A stretch of 37,098 nt of DNA, from positions 1 through 37,098 of the forward strand of contig JAIOZV010000008.1 in NCBI GenBank assembly GCA_021740425.1, in the 5' to 3' direction. The notes beneath the pieces are model-generated. The model ran no database searches. It had not been told where the DNA came from and was given only the letters and a program-made list of their open reading frames with translations. Below, one piece after another: positions 9,501 to 18,600 of this stretch. This DNA comes from Bacteroidales bacterium. GTDB taxonomy: Bacteria > Bacteroidota > Bacteroidia > Bacteroidales > 4484-276. A program made the position numbers and the translations under genes. The first letter of the stretch is position 1; each line of letters begins with the position of its first letter.

Positions 9501-12105
9501 GGGATGGCACAGCGCCCGCAACATAATGTTTACCCGCAACATTGTGGTCGATGTGTGGGGTGGTGTTGAGTTTGATGATATTTATGGCGAAGCACAGGGC
9601 TCGGGGCCGGGGGGCGACCATTTTGTAGCCAACAACCTTTTCTGGAACTCCGGCCAAACAGTTTCTGATCCCTGCACGGGCACAACTGTTTCCTACAATG
9701 CCATTACCCACAACGCTTCCAACATGCACTCCATCAACAACATCATGGCCCAAGGCAGCCGTATTGGGGTTTCAGCCATGATTGATGACCTCGAAAACTC
9801 TTCTGTTAATAAAAATGCTATCTATAATACCTCAACCTATTCGGGCGATAATTCAGTCTCGATAAACAACGTATCCGAATTTTCAACGCTTGGTTCAACC
9901 GAACTTTCAACCCTTTTTACAAACATCAGCAATGTTTTCAGTCAAACTCCCGATCAGATTCTGTCCGATCAAACCGTAGGAAGTTATTTCGAATTGTTGG
10001 AAAACAGCATCACCACCCAAGGCAGCACCTTGCTCGAAAATGCAGGCCAATCATGGATTTCGGGAGTATCTCAGACAGACATTGGCCCCGACACTGAGGC
10101 ACCCGGCGGTTGTGCTGACGATTTTTGGGCGGAATTTTACGAAATTTCAGGTGTAGATGGCTATTCAGGTTTTAGAAAATGGAACACCCAGGGGAATATC
10201 TTACTAACAAAACCTGCTTTTGTTTTTGGCGATGGCAGCGGCTCAAACCGTAACTACCGTGGAACCTGTAATAACTGCTGGGATCTGGATTTCAAAGTCA
10301 TCATTTCCCCTGAGAATGCCACTTCGGTGAGCCTTGAATTTTTGGAATTTGACCTTGAGGAAAACGGAGATTACCTGAAAATTTATGATGGCTCCGATCC
10401 ATCCGCCAATTTGCTGGCAGCATATACAGGAAATTCGTTGCCGGATGCTGTGGTTTCAAATACAGGAACCATGGTACTGCATTTTGAAACTGACGGTGAC
10501 AACACCACCGGCGATGGATGGAAAGTAAGCTACACTTCTTCCACCGATGTTTCATGGTTGGGAGCAACTTCCGGCGATTGGTCTCTCCAGTCAAACTGGG
10601 CTAACGGCCATGCACCCGGTGCCAATTCCGGAGTTATTGTTCCGGCAACCGGAGTAAATCATTTTCCGCTAATAACTAGCCCTGTTGAAGAACCTGCTGA
10701 ATGCAGCAATTTGATTATCGAAGACGGAGCTACGGTTACTGTTGCTGCAGGCAGGGCGCTTACTGTTCACAATTCGATAACCAACCCGGGCGGTGCAGCC
10801 GGGCTGATTCTCGTCTCCGATGCTTCCGGCACTGGTTCGCTCATACATCACAATTCAGAAGTAACTGCAAGCATTCAACGATACATCACAGCCTGGACGA
10901 GCAACATTCACGGCTGGCACTTTTTATCGGCTCCGGTCAGTAGCCAGAATATTCAGCCAGGTTTTGTACCCGATCCTCCCACCGCTTCGCAGGATTTTTA
11001 CAAGTGGGATGAACTCACCGCAACCTGGATCAATTCGAAACTCGAAAACAGCGGAAATACCATCTGGAATCCTGACTTTGAAACTCAGTTTGTGCCTGGC
11101 CGGGGTTATCTGGCAGCCTGGGACAATGATCAAACCAAATTGTTTGCTCAATATTTGAATGTGGAGGATGTGGAACACACCAATCTTTCAAAATCAGGCG
11201 GTAATTATTCAGGCTGGCACCTGCTGGGAAATCCTTTTTCATCGGCCATCATCTGGAACGACGGCAATTGGGACATGACTAACATTGGCGGTACCGCCAA
11301 AATCTGGAACGAAAGCAACGCTTCCTACACCGATATTCCGGCCAATGGCATCATCCCGGCCATGAACGGTTTTATGGTACAGGTAACCCAATCCACAGGG
11401 TCGCTCACCATTCCTGCCACCAACCGAACCCACGATGATCAAAGCTGGTATAAAAATTCAGGCTATCCTAAAATTAAATTACTGGTAAAGGATTTGGAAC
11501 AAAACACAGCCCAGGAAAGTACCATCCTTTTCCACCCCCAAGTCACCGAAGGCTTCGACCCGAAATTTGATTCCCGCTTCCTGGCAGGTTATGCACCGCA
11601 GTTTTTTTCGGTTTCGGGCGGGGAAAAGCTTTCGGTGAATGCGTTTCAAAGTTTTGATGAAAACCTTGAAATCCCTTTTCATTTCATCAAAAATGAATCT
11701 GGAAGTTTTGAATTGCAACTTTTGGAAAATACCACAGGCGAGGGGATTTATGTGGAAGATTTGAAGACCGGAACACAAGCCAACCTTTCTGAAACAAGTA
11801 CATTTTCGTTTTCATCTTTTGCGGGCGATAATGTAAATCGTTTTGTCCTGAGTTTTTTGTCCGCATCCAATCCAGATTTACCGTTTGTGGATGACAAGAT
11901 AATTGTTATCGGAAAGGTTTTAACCATAAGCGGATGTGAAGAAAATTTCAAAGTTCTGGTTTATAACACCACAGGTCAGATGATTTTTCAGGATTCTGCC
12001 ACAACAGGCAACTACACCAAAACGCTCAGCATAAAGCAAGGCATTTATCTGGTGAAATTGGAAGGTGATAAGTGCAACACGAGTAAAAAAGTTATGATTT
12101 GGTAA
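6526..12105 (+). CDS. Giant secreted protein: CBM-like, Ig-like, two right-handed beta-helices, CUB, shared module, T9SS sorting domain
   Basis: A 1859-residue exported protein. Visible order: signal peptide (1-20, ending LAQ); a carbohydrate-binding-like jelly roll (about 21-200); a bacterial Ig-like domain (about 205-310); a first parallel beta-helix (about 355-720, repeated N/D-F/C strands such as FYFNNILFDMNG and VVFDNCEF); a second beta-helix (about 783-1190) opening with the YYLDAENGNDS..G..W.S signature of DUF1565/pectate-lyase-like helices; a CUB domain (about 1195-1340, with YLKIYDG); the shared module also found in the two upstream genes; and a T9SS sorting domain (from about 1787). 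Beta-helices of this type occur in polysaccharide lyases and hydrolases, but no catalytic set can be assigned, so it may be an enzyme or an adhesin. It starts 48 bp after the cellulase stop, probably in the same operon. Confidence 0.88.
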   Translation: MEKYFLLLFVFLILQTGLAQNHVCNESFETARDGSLPADWRVQFSNVSPSWGDWLERVYDPTNVETYDGEYGLKISPNGIEQPNGSKNNRIQNWVISGNGFPSCGPGGALSTSTHYMISFMAKAENLTTTGSGGLLMWNNPYWEGANGNYYYMGIPTGTYDWRQITSTVTTSANLGELGGGLYFEMRSLNAGTLWLDKVEFFEVVPSEIRLSASPSQILPTGSSTITAKIYDNAGHFINIATNDITFTIRGSGSFAQGDSPLTLPAVAGQRQVTFLPSGVGQVTITATSTGLTQASVTITVNDLGQAGVPEINIPYGEDVETDYWKYHPYNENSPDYNPLILSQSAEGTPYTIYDVDNDYSGNLSNAVSAAMAAFDVDPDEKAKILLTAGNTYYVPDEAIKISQTSHLHFVCVGGIATIKAPATFTGFSTSNGMAKNMIHIQAHAGDPMVDNYEANGLTQTWKYLAPTKNFYFNNILFDMNGVADKAVEFIITKDVVFDNCEFINYLAYASHAVCFSDNIWFRSCRFTSTTGQMAVLFDGTHGCGFLDCDVDFNTDYGFNFYTNNDCTVDADLDCELDANELRMTKYLVVANNRFGLYGGSMNEVVSVSGSQILILNNELGGSANVFVQQKSGCNFNTGRRVHAPFYFTDFRVIGNTVNSGVTLNDFYRITNHANDNCEPADPGSPCTNPTDYSGYTGNYEVRGNVINGGVLNPTRDYHSFPYPPFVTHQEFTGLNANAILTPNFVCGNCYQNALCEADESGLNCIAPESDYSAFGCYQSAGAIYYLDAENGNDSYSDEQAQSPGTPWQSFEHAIYSMSPASTLIIRGGVYVCGGSEMEIGGDSGELGGTSAAAATVIKAETGERVIITGPDVGGGVHEANPIRLRGDYIRLEGIWFGGAWGEGNEFNLGSNSILDIAEGREIIGCTFFGYNSIRDGYYTDLFMHKNRFVRMGVCLDPPAIFMAGRAGSEQYKTKAVFDKNIWIDGKGQAMVGWHSARNIMFTRNIVVDVWGGVEFDDIYGEAQGSGPGGDHFVANNLFWNSGQTVSDPCTGTTVSYNAITHNASNMHSINNIMAQGSRIGVSAMIDDLENSSVNKNAIYNTSTYSGDNSVSINNVSEFSTLGSTELSTLFTNISNVFSQTPDQILSDQTVGSYFELLENSITTQGSTLLENAGQSWISGVSQTDIGPDTEAPGGCADDFWAEFYEISGVDGYSGFRKWNTQGNILLTKPAFVFGDGSGSNRNYRGTCNNCWDLDFKVIISPENATSVSLEFLEFDLEENGDYLKIYDGSDPSANLLAAYTGNSLPDAVVSNTGTMVLHFETDGDNTTGDGWKVSYTSSTDVSWLGATSGDWSLQSNWANGHAPGANSGVIVPATGVNHFPLITSPVEEPAECSNLIIEDGATVTVAAGRALTVHNSITNPGGAAGLILVSDASGTGSLIHHNSEVTASIQRYITAWTSNIHGWHFLSAPVSSQNIQPGFVPDPPTASQDFYKWDELTATWINSKLENSGNTIWNPDFETQFVPGRGYLAAWDNDQTKLFAQYLNVEDVEHTNLSKSGGNYSGWHLLGNPFSSAIIWNDGNWDMTNIGGTAKIWNESNASYTDIPANGIIPAMNGFMVQVTQSTGSLTIPATNRTHDDQSWYKNSGYPKIKLLVKDLEQNTAQESTILFHPQVTEGFDPKFDSRFLAGYAPQFFSVSGGEKLSVNAFQSFDENLEIPFHFIKNESGSFELQLLENTTGEGIYVEDLKTGTQANLSETSTFSFSSFAGDNVNRFVLSFLSASNPDLPFVDDKIIVIGKVLTISGCEENFKVLVYNTTGQMIFQDSATTGNYTKTLSIKQGIYLVKLEGDKCNTSKKVMIW
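10869..11771 (+). repeat. Shared C-terminal module, copy C
   Basis: Third copy, inside the beta-helix/CUB gene. Its 5' two thirds are more diverged from A and B than its 3' end, where 125 bp (11607-11731) are identical to copy B. The sorting domains after the module differ in all three genes. Confidence 0.88.
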
Positions 12106-12373
12106 TAAGGCCTTTGAAGTTTTAGAAAAATTTCTGTTTGTGCTTTTTTATGATAGACTTAATAAAATTCCTGACAATTGGAAGTGGATTTTTTTCTAAA
12201 ATTCTGTTTTAGTTGGGGCTTGCCGGATTACTAATAAATTGTTTCAGCCACAATAATTTGGGGCTTTACAACCTAAAAAATATTTTCTTTCATGCTGCAA
12301 AAAATCGTAGAGTAGGCACTGATATTCACCAGGAAAACATTTAATCGTAATCAGGTTATTTACTGATTAGTTA

Positions 12374-13390
12374 TCACTTTATAACTTCAGTTCCATCGGC
12401 AAATCTTGCAAAGCGGCCGCGTTCGCGGGGATGAACGTTGTCATGCCTTTCCCAGGGCCATCCTCCAAATTGGGTCATTCGGTAATCGTAAAAAGCCTGC
12501 TGGATTTCTTCTGCTGTGTTCATCACAAAGGGGCCATGCTGTATCACGGGCTCATGGATGGGTTTGCCCTGAAGCAGCAGAAGATAGCCGGTTCCATCTC
12601 CATTTTCCAGGGTAAGGGCTTCTTTGGCCATTAATTCGGCAGCATGGTAGGATTTCACTTGTAGCCCGGCCACCTGGATTTTGGATCCACGATAAAAATA
12701 CAGCGAGCGGTTTACATCAGGTGAAGCCGCAGGAATGGTCCATAGGGCATCTGCTTCCATTTTAATCAGCCAGATGCCGACTTCATTTTCAGTTTTGGCA
12801 GCCCAGGAATCAGGTGCAGGAGCCACTGCCGGGGTATCGCCCAATTTCCCTGCTATAATTGTTATCCGGGTATTTTTTCCATTTTCATCCTTTTCGCTGA
12901 TTACCGGAATATCCTCAGCCCACAGCATTTTAAAATGGGGTTTTACAAATTTGTCGGCTTTGGGCAGATTAAGCCAAATCTGGAAAAGCTCCAGGGGATT
13001 GTCTTTTTCTTTGTTGAGAAGCGGGAACATTTCGCTGTGCTGCAATCCTGAGCCGGCTGTCATCCATTGCACATCACCGTTTCCGTATCTTCCGGCTGCA
13101 CCGTGCGAATCGGAGTGATCCACAAAACCTTTTAAAACAACTGTTACAGTTTCGAATCCGCGGTGGGGGTGTGCCGGAAAACCGGGGATGGTTTCGCCGT
13201 GATACATGCGCCAACCGTCTTTGGTAGTAAAATCCTGGCCAAGGTTTCTATCGGCGAGAGAGGCTGCCGGGCCAAATTGGTCGTTTCCTTTTGGGTAGTG
13301 ATCGAGATGGTGTACGCAAAATAAAAAGGGGTTTCCTGTTTCCCAGGTAAATCCGAGGGGCTTGATATTCTTAACAAATTTATTGTACAT
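12374..13390 (-). CDS. Pirin family protein
   Basis: A 338-residue bicupin of the pirin family, cytosolic. The four metal-binding residues of pirins are present with normal spacing: H74 and H76 in PAHPHRGFET, and H118 and E120 in GSGLQHSEMF. The N-terminal pirin domain spans about 20-135 and the C-terminal pirin cupin about 210-310. Some bacterial pirins have quercetin dioxygenase activity and others act as redox-responsive regulators; the role here is unknown. It is a single gene on the minus strand, facing the end of the polysaccharide operon across a 268 bp gap. Its upstream leader contains a terminator-like hairpin (13456-13484). The start gives the normal N-terminus (MYNKFVKNIKPLGF). Confidence 0.92.
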   Translation of the reverse strand: MYNKFVKNIKPLGFTWETGNPFLFCVHHLDHYPKGNDQFGPAASLADRNLGQDFTTKDGWRMYHGETIPGFPAHPHRGFETVTVVLKGFVDHSDSHGAAGRYGNGDVQWMTAGSGLQHSEMFPLLNKEKDNPLELFQIWLNLPKADKFVKPHFKMLWAEDIPVISEKDENGKNTRITIIAGKLGDTPAVAPAPDSWAAKTENEVGIWLIKMEADALWTIPAASPDVNRSLYFYRGSKIQVAGLQVKSYHAAELMAKEALTLENGDGTGYLLLLQGKPIHEPVIQHGPFVMNTAEEIQQAFYDYRMTQFGGWPWERHDNVHPRERGRFARFADGTEVIK

Positions 13391-13455
13391 AATGTGTGTG
13401 ATTTTGATGACTGGCTAACAAAAAACAGATGCGAAGTTATGAAAATTGGATGTAT

Positions 13456-13484
13456 AAAAAAAGCCACACTTTTCAGGATGGCTT
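13456..13484 (-). terminator. Terminator-like hairpin upstream of pirin
   Basis: On the minus strand the arms AAGCCA and TGGCTT enclose a partly paired stem and are followed by a T run. It lies about 65 bp before the pirin start codon. It could end a transcript crossing the upstream repeat, or act as a leader attenuator for pirin. Confidence 0.55.
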
Positions 13485-13501
13485 CGAATGGAGTTTTTGA
13501 A

Positions 13502-13680
13502 TAACCCGGAAAATTCATGAATTTTCTTTCGACTAAGTAATACCAATCCCGAAATTTCGGGAGGTTCATTGCATTCCCCAAAATTGGGTATTTCTAAGTC
13601 GGGATTTCCCGCATTGCTCCCCACGTGCCAGCACACATTCATCCGATTCGCTGCGCTTTCAGATGAATAATGCGGGATAA
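13502..13680 (-). repeat. Dispersed intergenic repeat, copy A
   Basis: About 180 bp, alignable along its length with 33365-33553 on the opposite strand. It contains a perfect palindrome (CCCGAAATTTCGGG) and nested inverted repeats: TCCCGCATT at 13607-13615 with AATGCGGGA at 13669-13677, enclosing ATTCATC at 13637-13643 with GATGAAT at 13662-13668. On the plus strand both copies translate in one shared register (NPEISGGSLHS), though copy A has stops. I do not recognise the element. Confidence 0.75.
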
Positions 13681-13867
13681 TACTCTTTTATGTTAGAAGT
13701 CTAATGTCAGAACTCAGATGTTTGATCTTTTAAAATCAAATATCACACATCAAACATCGGAAATCTGATATTCTTTTTATTTCAGATCAACGATCGGTGA
13801 ATTTAGATTTACGTTTTTTCATATCTGCAATCTCAAATCGTTAATCTTAATTCTTCAATCAGCATTC

Positions 13868-13898
13868 AAAAAAAAGCCACCCCAATTGGGATGGCTTT
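13868..13898 (-). terminator. Rho-independent terminator of gdhA
   Basis: On the minus strand AAAGCCATCCC - AATT - GGGGTGGCTTT is followed by a T run. It forms an 11-pair stem with one G-U pair, about 105 bp after the gdhA stop codon. Confidence 0.85.
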
Positions 13899-14004
13899 AT
13901 ATGGAGTTCTCGAAAATTCAATTTTAGACCGGGGATGTTAGGGTTGAGATCAAAAATCCAGCTTCTGCCTTCTATTCTCTGCCTTCTAACATCTAACCTC
14001 TTTT

Positions 14005-15357
14005 CTAAACAAGACCTTGTGCAAGCATTGAATCGGCAACCTTTACAAAACCGCCAATGTTAGCACCGGTTACATAGTCAATGGTTCCATCTTCGCGCTT
14101 ACCATATTTTACGCAGTTGGCATGTATATCTTTCATGATCTGGAGCAATCTGGCATCAACTTCTTCGCGTGTCCATGACAAACGCAATGAGTTTTGCGAC
14201 ATTTCCAAACCTGAAACAGCAACACCACCTGCATTGGCAGCTTTGCCGGGGCCGTAGAGCATTCTTGCTTCCTGATACACGGCAATGGCTTCGGGAGTTG
14301 ATGGCATGTTGGCACCTTCTGAAACTACAAAACATCCGTTGGCAACAAGTGTTTTTGCTTCGTCTTCATTCACTTCGTTTTGGGTAGCATTTGGCATGGC
14401 TACATCACATTTAACACCCCATGGCCTCAGGCCTTCGTGGTATTCGCAATCGAATTTCTTGGCATATTCGCTGATGCGTCCGCGTTTTACATTTTTCAGC
14501 CACATAACATATTGCAGTTTTTCTGCATCTATACCATTAGGATCGTAAATGAAACCGCTTGAATCGGACAGCGTAACTACTTTACCACCCATTTGTGTAA
14601 CTTTTTCGCAGGCATATTGTGCCACGTTTCCTGAGCCTGAAATTGCAACAGTTTTTCCTTTTAAGCTGTCACCACGTGTTTTCAGCATTTCTTCAGCAAA
14701 ATAGGTTGCACCATAACCAGTTGCTTCCGGACGAATCAGTGATCCCCCCCAGCCAAGGCCTTTGCCTGTAAGTACGCCTGTAAATTCGTTTCTGATTCTT
14801 TTGTACTGGCCAAAAAGGAAGCCGATTTCACGGCCACCAACACCGATGTCACCGGCAGGAACGTCAGTATTTGGTCCTATATGTTTTGAAAGCTCTGTCA
14901 TAAAACTTTGGCAGAATTTCATTACTTCGTTGTCTGATTTTCCTTTGGGATCGAAATCAGAGCCACCTTTACCACCGCCCATAGGCAATGTGGTGAGTGA
15001 ATTTTTCAATACCTGTTCAAAAGCCAGGAATTTCAGGATGCCAAGGTTTACAGTCGGGTGAAAACGCAGGCCGCCTTTGTAAGGTCCGATGGCGCTGTTC
15101 ATTTCAATACGGTAACCTTTGTTGATTTGCACTTCGCCTTTATCATCCAGCCATGGAACGCGGAAAAGGATTACTCTTTCAGGCTCAACTAACCTTTCAA
15201 GTATTTTGGCTTCTTTATACTGTGGGTTTTCTTCGATGTAAGGAATCAGGGTTTCCACTACCTCGTGAACTGCCTGATGAAATTCAACTTCACTTGGGTT
15301 TTTGGCAATAACTTTTGCCATGAAATCATTCACTAATTGATCAAATACGTTTGCCAT
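14005..15357 (-). CDS. gdhA: NADP-specific glutamate dehydrogenase
   Basis: A 450-residue cytosolic enzyme converting 2-oxoglutarate and ammonium to glutamate with NADPH (EC 1.4.1.4); the length is normal for the hexameric family. The substrate-binding segment PYKGGLRFHP (from 92), the catalytic lysine K130 in MGGGKGGSDFDPKG and the catalytic aspartate D170 in PAGDIGVGGRE are present. The Rossmann fold starts at about 235 with SGSGNVAQYA; the serines after its second strand (SDSSG) agree with NADP preference. It is a single-gene unit with its own terminator at 13868-13898. Nothing about it looks unusual. Confidence 0.97.
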   Translation of the reverse strand: MANVFDQLVNDFMAKVIAKNPSEVEFHQAVHEVVETLIPYIEENPQYKEAKILERLVEPERVILFRVPWLDDKGEVQINKGYRIEMNSAIGPYKGGLRFHPTVNLGILKFLAFEQVLKNSLTTLPMGGGKGGSDFDPKGKSDNEVMKFCQSFMTELSKHIGPNTDVPAGDIGVGGREIGFLFGQYKRIRNEFTGVLTGKGLGWGGSLIRPEATGYGATYFAEEMLKTRGDSLKGKTVAISGSGNVAQYACEKVTQMGGKVVTLSDSSGFIYDPNGIDAEKLQYVMWLKNVKRGRISEYAKKFDCEYHEGLRPWGVKCDVAMPNATQNEVNEDEAKTLVANGCFVVSEGANMPSTPEAIAVYQEARMLYGPGKAANAGGVAVSGLEMSQNSLRLSWTREEVDARLLQIMKDIHANCVKYGKREDGTIDYVTGANIGGFVKVADSMLAQGLV

Positions 15358-15553
15358 AATTTTAAGTTTTTGTGTATTTAAAAATGTATTGTTAATTCAC
15401 CCGTCAATGATAAATCATTTCTGTTAACCGATTAACGAAAGCGTCTAAAAATTCATCTTTTGGGCGAAAAATTCCGTAAATCACGCAAAAATGCTGTGGG
15501 ATATTCGGAAGTTGCCTCAGAAGAAAAAAACTTTGAATTTTTCCTTATTTACA

Positions 15554-15579
15554 GGTTACTTTTCCATACTTCCGTGTAC
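15554..15579 (+). promoter_or_regulatory. Candidate ECF-sigma promoter, site 1
   Basis: GGTTAC (15554-15559), 17 bp beginning TTTTCC, then TAC (15577-15579), 40 bp before the start codon of the BNR/T9SS gene. The same GGTTAC-N17-TAC layout occurs twice in the sigma gene's intergenic region (25307-25332 minus and 25356-25381 plus). Confidence 0.55.
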
Positions 15580-15619
15580 CAATGTTCAATCAAAATGTTT
15601 AACCTAATCACGAAAAGTT

Positions 15620-18600
15620 ATGAAAAAGTTAGTTCAACCAATGGCCTTTTTAATTTCTATCCTGCTTCAATTCCAGCTTGCAGCCCAACCGGGCAACACC
15701 CCGGATATTCTTGTTACCACAGAGGTGAATATCGATCAGTACAATCCTTCGGTATTTGTTAATCCATGGAATCCTGATGTAGTGATCAATTCAAATCAGC
15801 GTTTTAATCACACCATCCAGGGGCAAACTGTATTTTTTGCCATGCAACCCACAGATTTTTTCCATTCCCAAAACTCAGCAAATACCTGGAATGCCGGAAG
15901 CAGTTTACCGCAAAAGACTTCTTCGAATAATTACCCTGCCGTGCAAATTGATAAAAACTGCCGCTATTATCTGAATTATGGTGATTCGAACATTGGCATT
16001 TTTATGGCCTGGAGCGATGATATGGGAAATACATGGGACGAGAAGCTCTTGAAAGCCAAACCCGACCAGCCCCTGTATTATGTTTCAACCAATAATTTTT
16101 GGATCGACAACAGCGAAAGGAGTATGTACAATGGGAATGTGTATGCGGCATGGCGCTTTGTAGCTTACGAATCCTCCAATTATTGTATCGAGCTTTCACG
16201 CTCCGAATATGGTTCGGATGAATGGTCGAATCCTGCAAATATTTGCAGCTTTGAAGCTGGTGATAATACTTTTGAAGAATGGCCCGTGGTAAAAACAGGT
16301 CCCAATGGTGAGGTTTACACCTGCTGGATGAACCATGACGGAGGCCCTGGAACCGGCGAAACTTCCATAGGTTTTAACTCATCTTTTGATGGTGGCAATA
16401 ATTTCGGAATCAACAGAAATATCCTGACCAATATTAAAGGATTGTCGGGCTATCAAAACCTTATTGGCCTGAATTTGATTTCTGCTCCCGACATGGCCGT
16501 TGATGTGAGTGGCGGACCCAATGATGGTAATTTGTATATCGTATGGGCCAATGTGGGTGTTCCGGGAACAAACACCGGCCAGGATGTGGATATTTACATG
16601 ATTACTTCTGAAACCTGGGGAAACGACTGGTCAGTACCCGGCAAAGTGAATCAGGATCCACTGTGGCTTTCGAAAGAGCATTTTATGCCTGCCATAACCT
16701 GCGATCCCGAAACTGGAACCCTTACGGTGATTTATTATGATAACCGCAATCTGGGCAGCAATATGCTGGAAGTGTGGGGCTCGGTTAGCTTTGACGGAGG
16801 CAGCAATTTCAGCGATTTTAAAATTAGTGATGTGGCCATGAACCGCACGAATCTCATCAGCTATGATGGCAATTTTATTTCTGATAAAATAGGGGTGAGT
16901 TCAGCCAATGGAAAAGTAGTGCCTGTTTGGGCAGATTTCAGGAACCAGTTTTGCCGCACAGTAACCAGTCCCTTTAACGAAAAACCCGTAGCGAAACCCA
17001 ATGATTTGCAGGCTCAGGTTATCGACTGGGATAATGGAACCGTGCTGCTTTCGTGGACTATGGAATCGCCGGCAGGAGTTCAGCATTATAATATTTACAG
17101 GGACAATCAACTGATCGGAACCACAAACCAAATCGAATTTCAGGATAATCTGACAGTTTTTGGAAACTACACCTATCGGGTTACTGCACAATTTGAATCG
17201 ATGGAATCAGCGCCAGTGACTGATTTTATGGACTGGGGTGCGGGAGAATTTTCGGCCAACCGCGACAATTTTGATGTGAAACTGGCTCCGGGAACGCAAA
17301 CCACCTATGTTCTGAAACTCATAAATGAAGGAACCCTCCCGGTGGATTACAGCTTCACCATCGATCATGACCCTGGTGCCAGTGTGCCCATAGACTCCGA
17401 CCCCGACGATTTTGGCTATCAATGGATCGACAGCGACAACCCCGGAGGCCCCGGTTTTGATTACATCGATATTTCCGGAACAGGCATCGAAATTACGGGC
17501 ATCTTGAATGATAATTCCGTTGGTCCCTTTTCGATGGGTTTCTCCTTCCCCTTTTACGACAATTACTATGATGAATTTTATATCTCATCCAACGGCATCA
17601 TTACTTTCGGCGGTTCTTTCTCAAACCCTGTAAATTCGCCCATTCCCACACAGGATGGTAACAACAATTTCATAGCTTGGTGCTGGGACGATCTGCAAAA
17701 GAAAACCGGCGGACAAGTTTTTTATCAGCAATTTGAAGAATATACCGTAATCCAGTTTAAGGAATACGCTCAAAACGGAACCCTATCCCTGCGTTATGTA
17801 ATCAACGCCGAAGTAATCCTCTATAAAAACGGAGATGTTTTGATCCAGTACCTCGATTATACCACCGGATTATTCCTCACCAATTCATGCACCATCGGCA
17901 TCGAAAACGGAAGTGGTAACGATGGTTTGCAGGTGGCCTTCAACCAGGCTTATTTGCATGAAGAACTTGCCATACGATTTTTCAACCCGGGGGTAAAATG
18001 GATTTATATGGATTTGCCCTACGGTACAATCGACCCGGGCAGCGAATCCGCTGTATTGGTAAATTTCAAATCGCTCGATTTTCCTTTGGGCGAATATTTT
18101 GCCAATGTTAATTTTAAAACAAATGCTGTAGGTATGCCAAATTTTGTGATTCCCGTCAGACTTGAGGTGGCATCTTCTGTTTTGGCCAAACCAGCCAATC
18201 TGGACTTTACCCTCACGGGAAACGACCTTGATCTCACCTGGCTGGCACCTTCCGGTAAAGGTTTGCTTGGTTACAATGTGTATGAAAGTGGTGAAAAAGT
18301 CAACGAATCGCTTATCACCCAAACAAATTATCAGATAAACAACCTTGAGCCTGGAGCCTGTTTATTCCAGGTTACGGCATTATATAGCGAAGGTGAATCC
18401 AACCCTGAAGGGAATCCGTTATTTGTTTTTGTAAGCACTTCAGCTCAGCAGCAGGTTCAAATATCAAATGGCTGGAGCGGAATTTCGTCCTATGTCGAAC
18501 CCCTTAACCCCGATTTCGAAAGTGTATTTTCTTCCGTTGGGGATGATCTGGTTATATTAATGGGTGAAGATGGGTTTTACTGGCCTGGTCAAAATATTAA

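Larger units (their letters stand above)
13391..14004. other. Gene-free spacer between pirin and gdhA
   Basis: No convincing gene is seen in these 614 bp. The spacer holds, from left to right: a terminator-like hairpin (13456-13484), copy A of a dispersed repeat (13502-13680), a 10-base inverted repeat (GATGTTTGAT at 13717-13726 and ATCAAACATC at 13749-13758), AT-rich sequence, and the gdhA terminator (13868-13898). The two hairpins and the bases beside them (ATGGAGTT) resemble each other, as if duplicated. Confidence 0.7.

Noticed and set aside
8914..9753. Long minus-strand frame of 279 codons
   Set aside because: It lies wholly opposite the beta-helix/CUB gene, has a composition typical of antisense shadow and matches no family.
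13502..13642. Frames across repeat copy A as real small proteins
   Set aside because: The register shared with copy B contains stops in copy A, and the open minus-strand frames have no start signals; it is treated as a repeat instead.
15532..15564. TTTG-N21-TACTTTTC as a housekeeping promoter for the BNR/T9SS gene
   Set aside because: It overlaps the GGTTAC site and has a mismatch at the most conserved -7 base. The ECF-type reading is shared with two other sites and is preferred, though both could be used.
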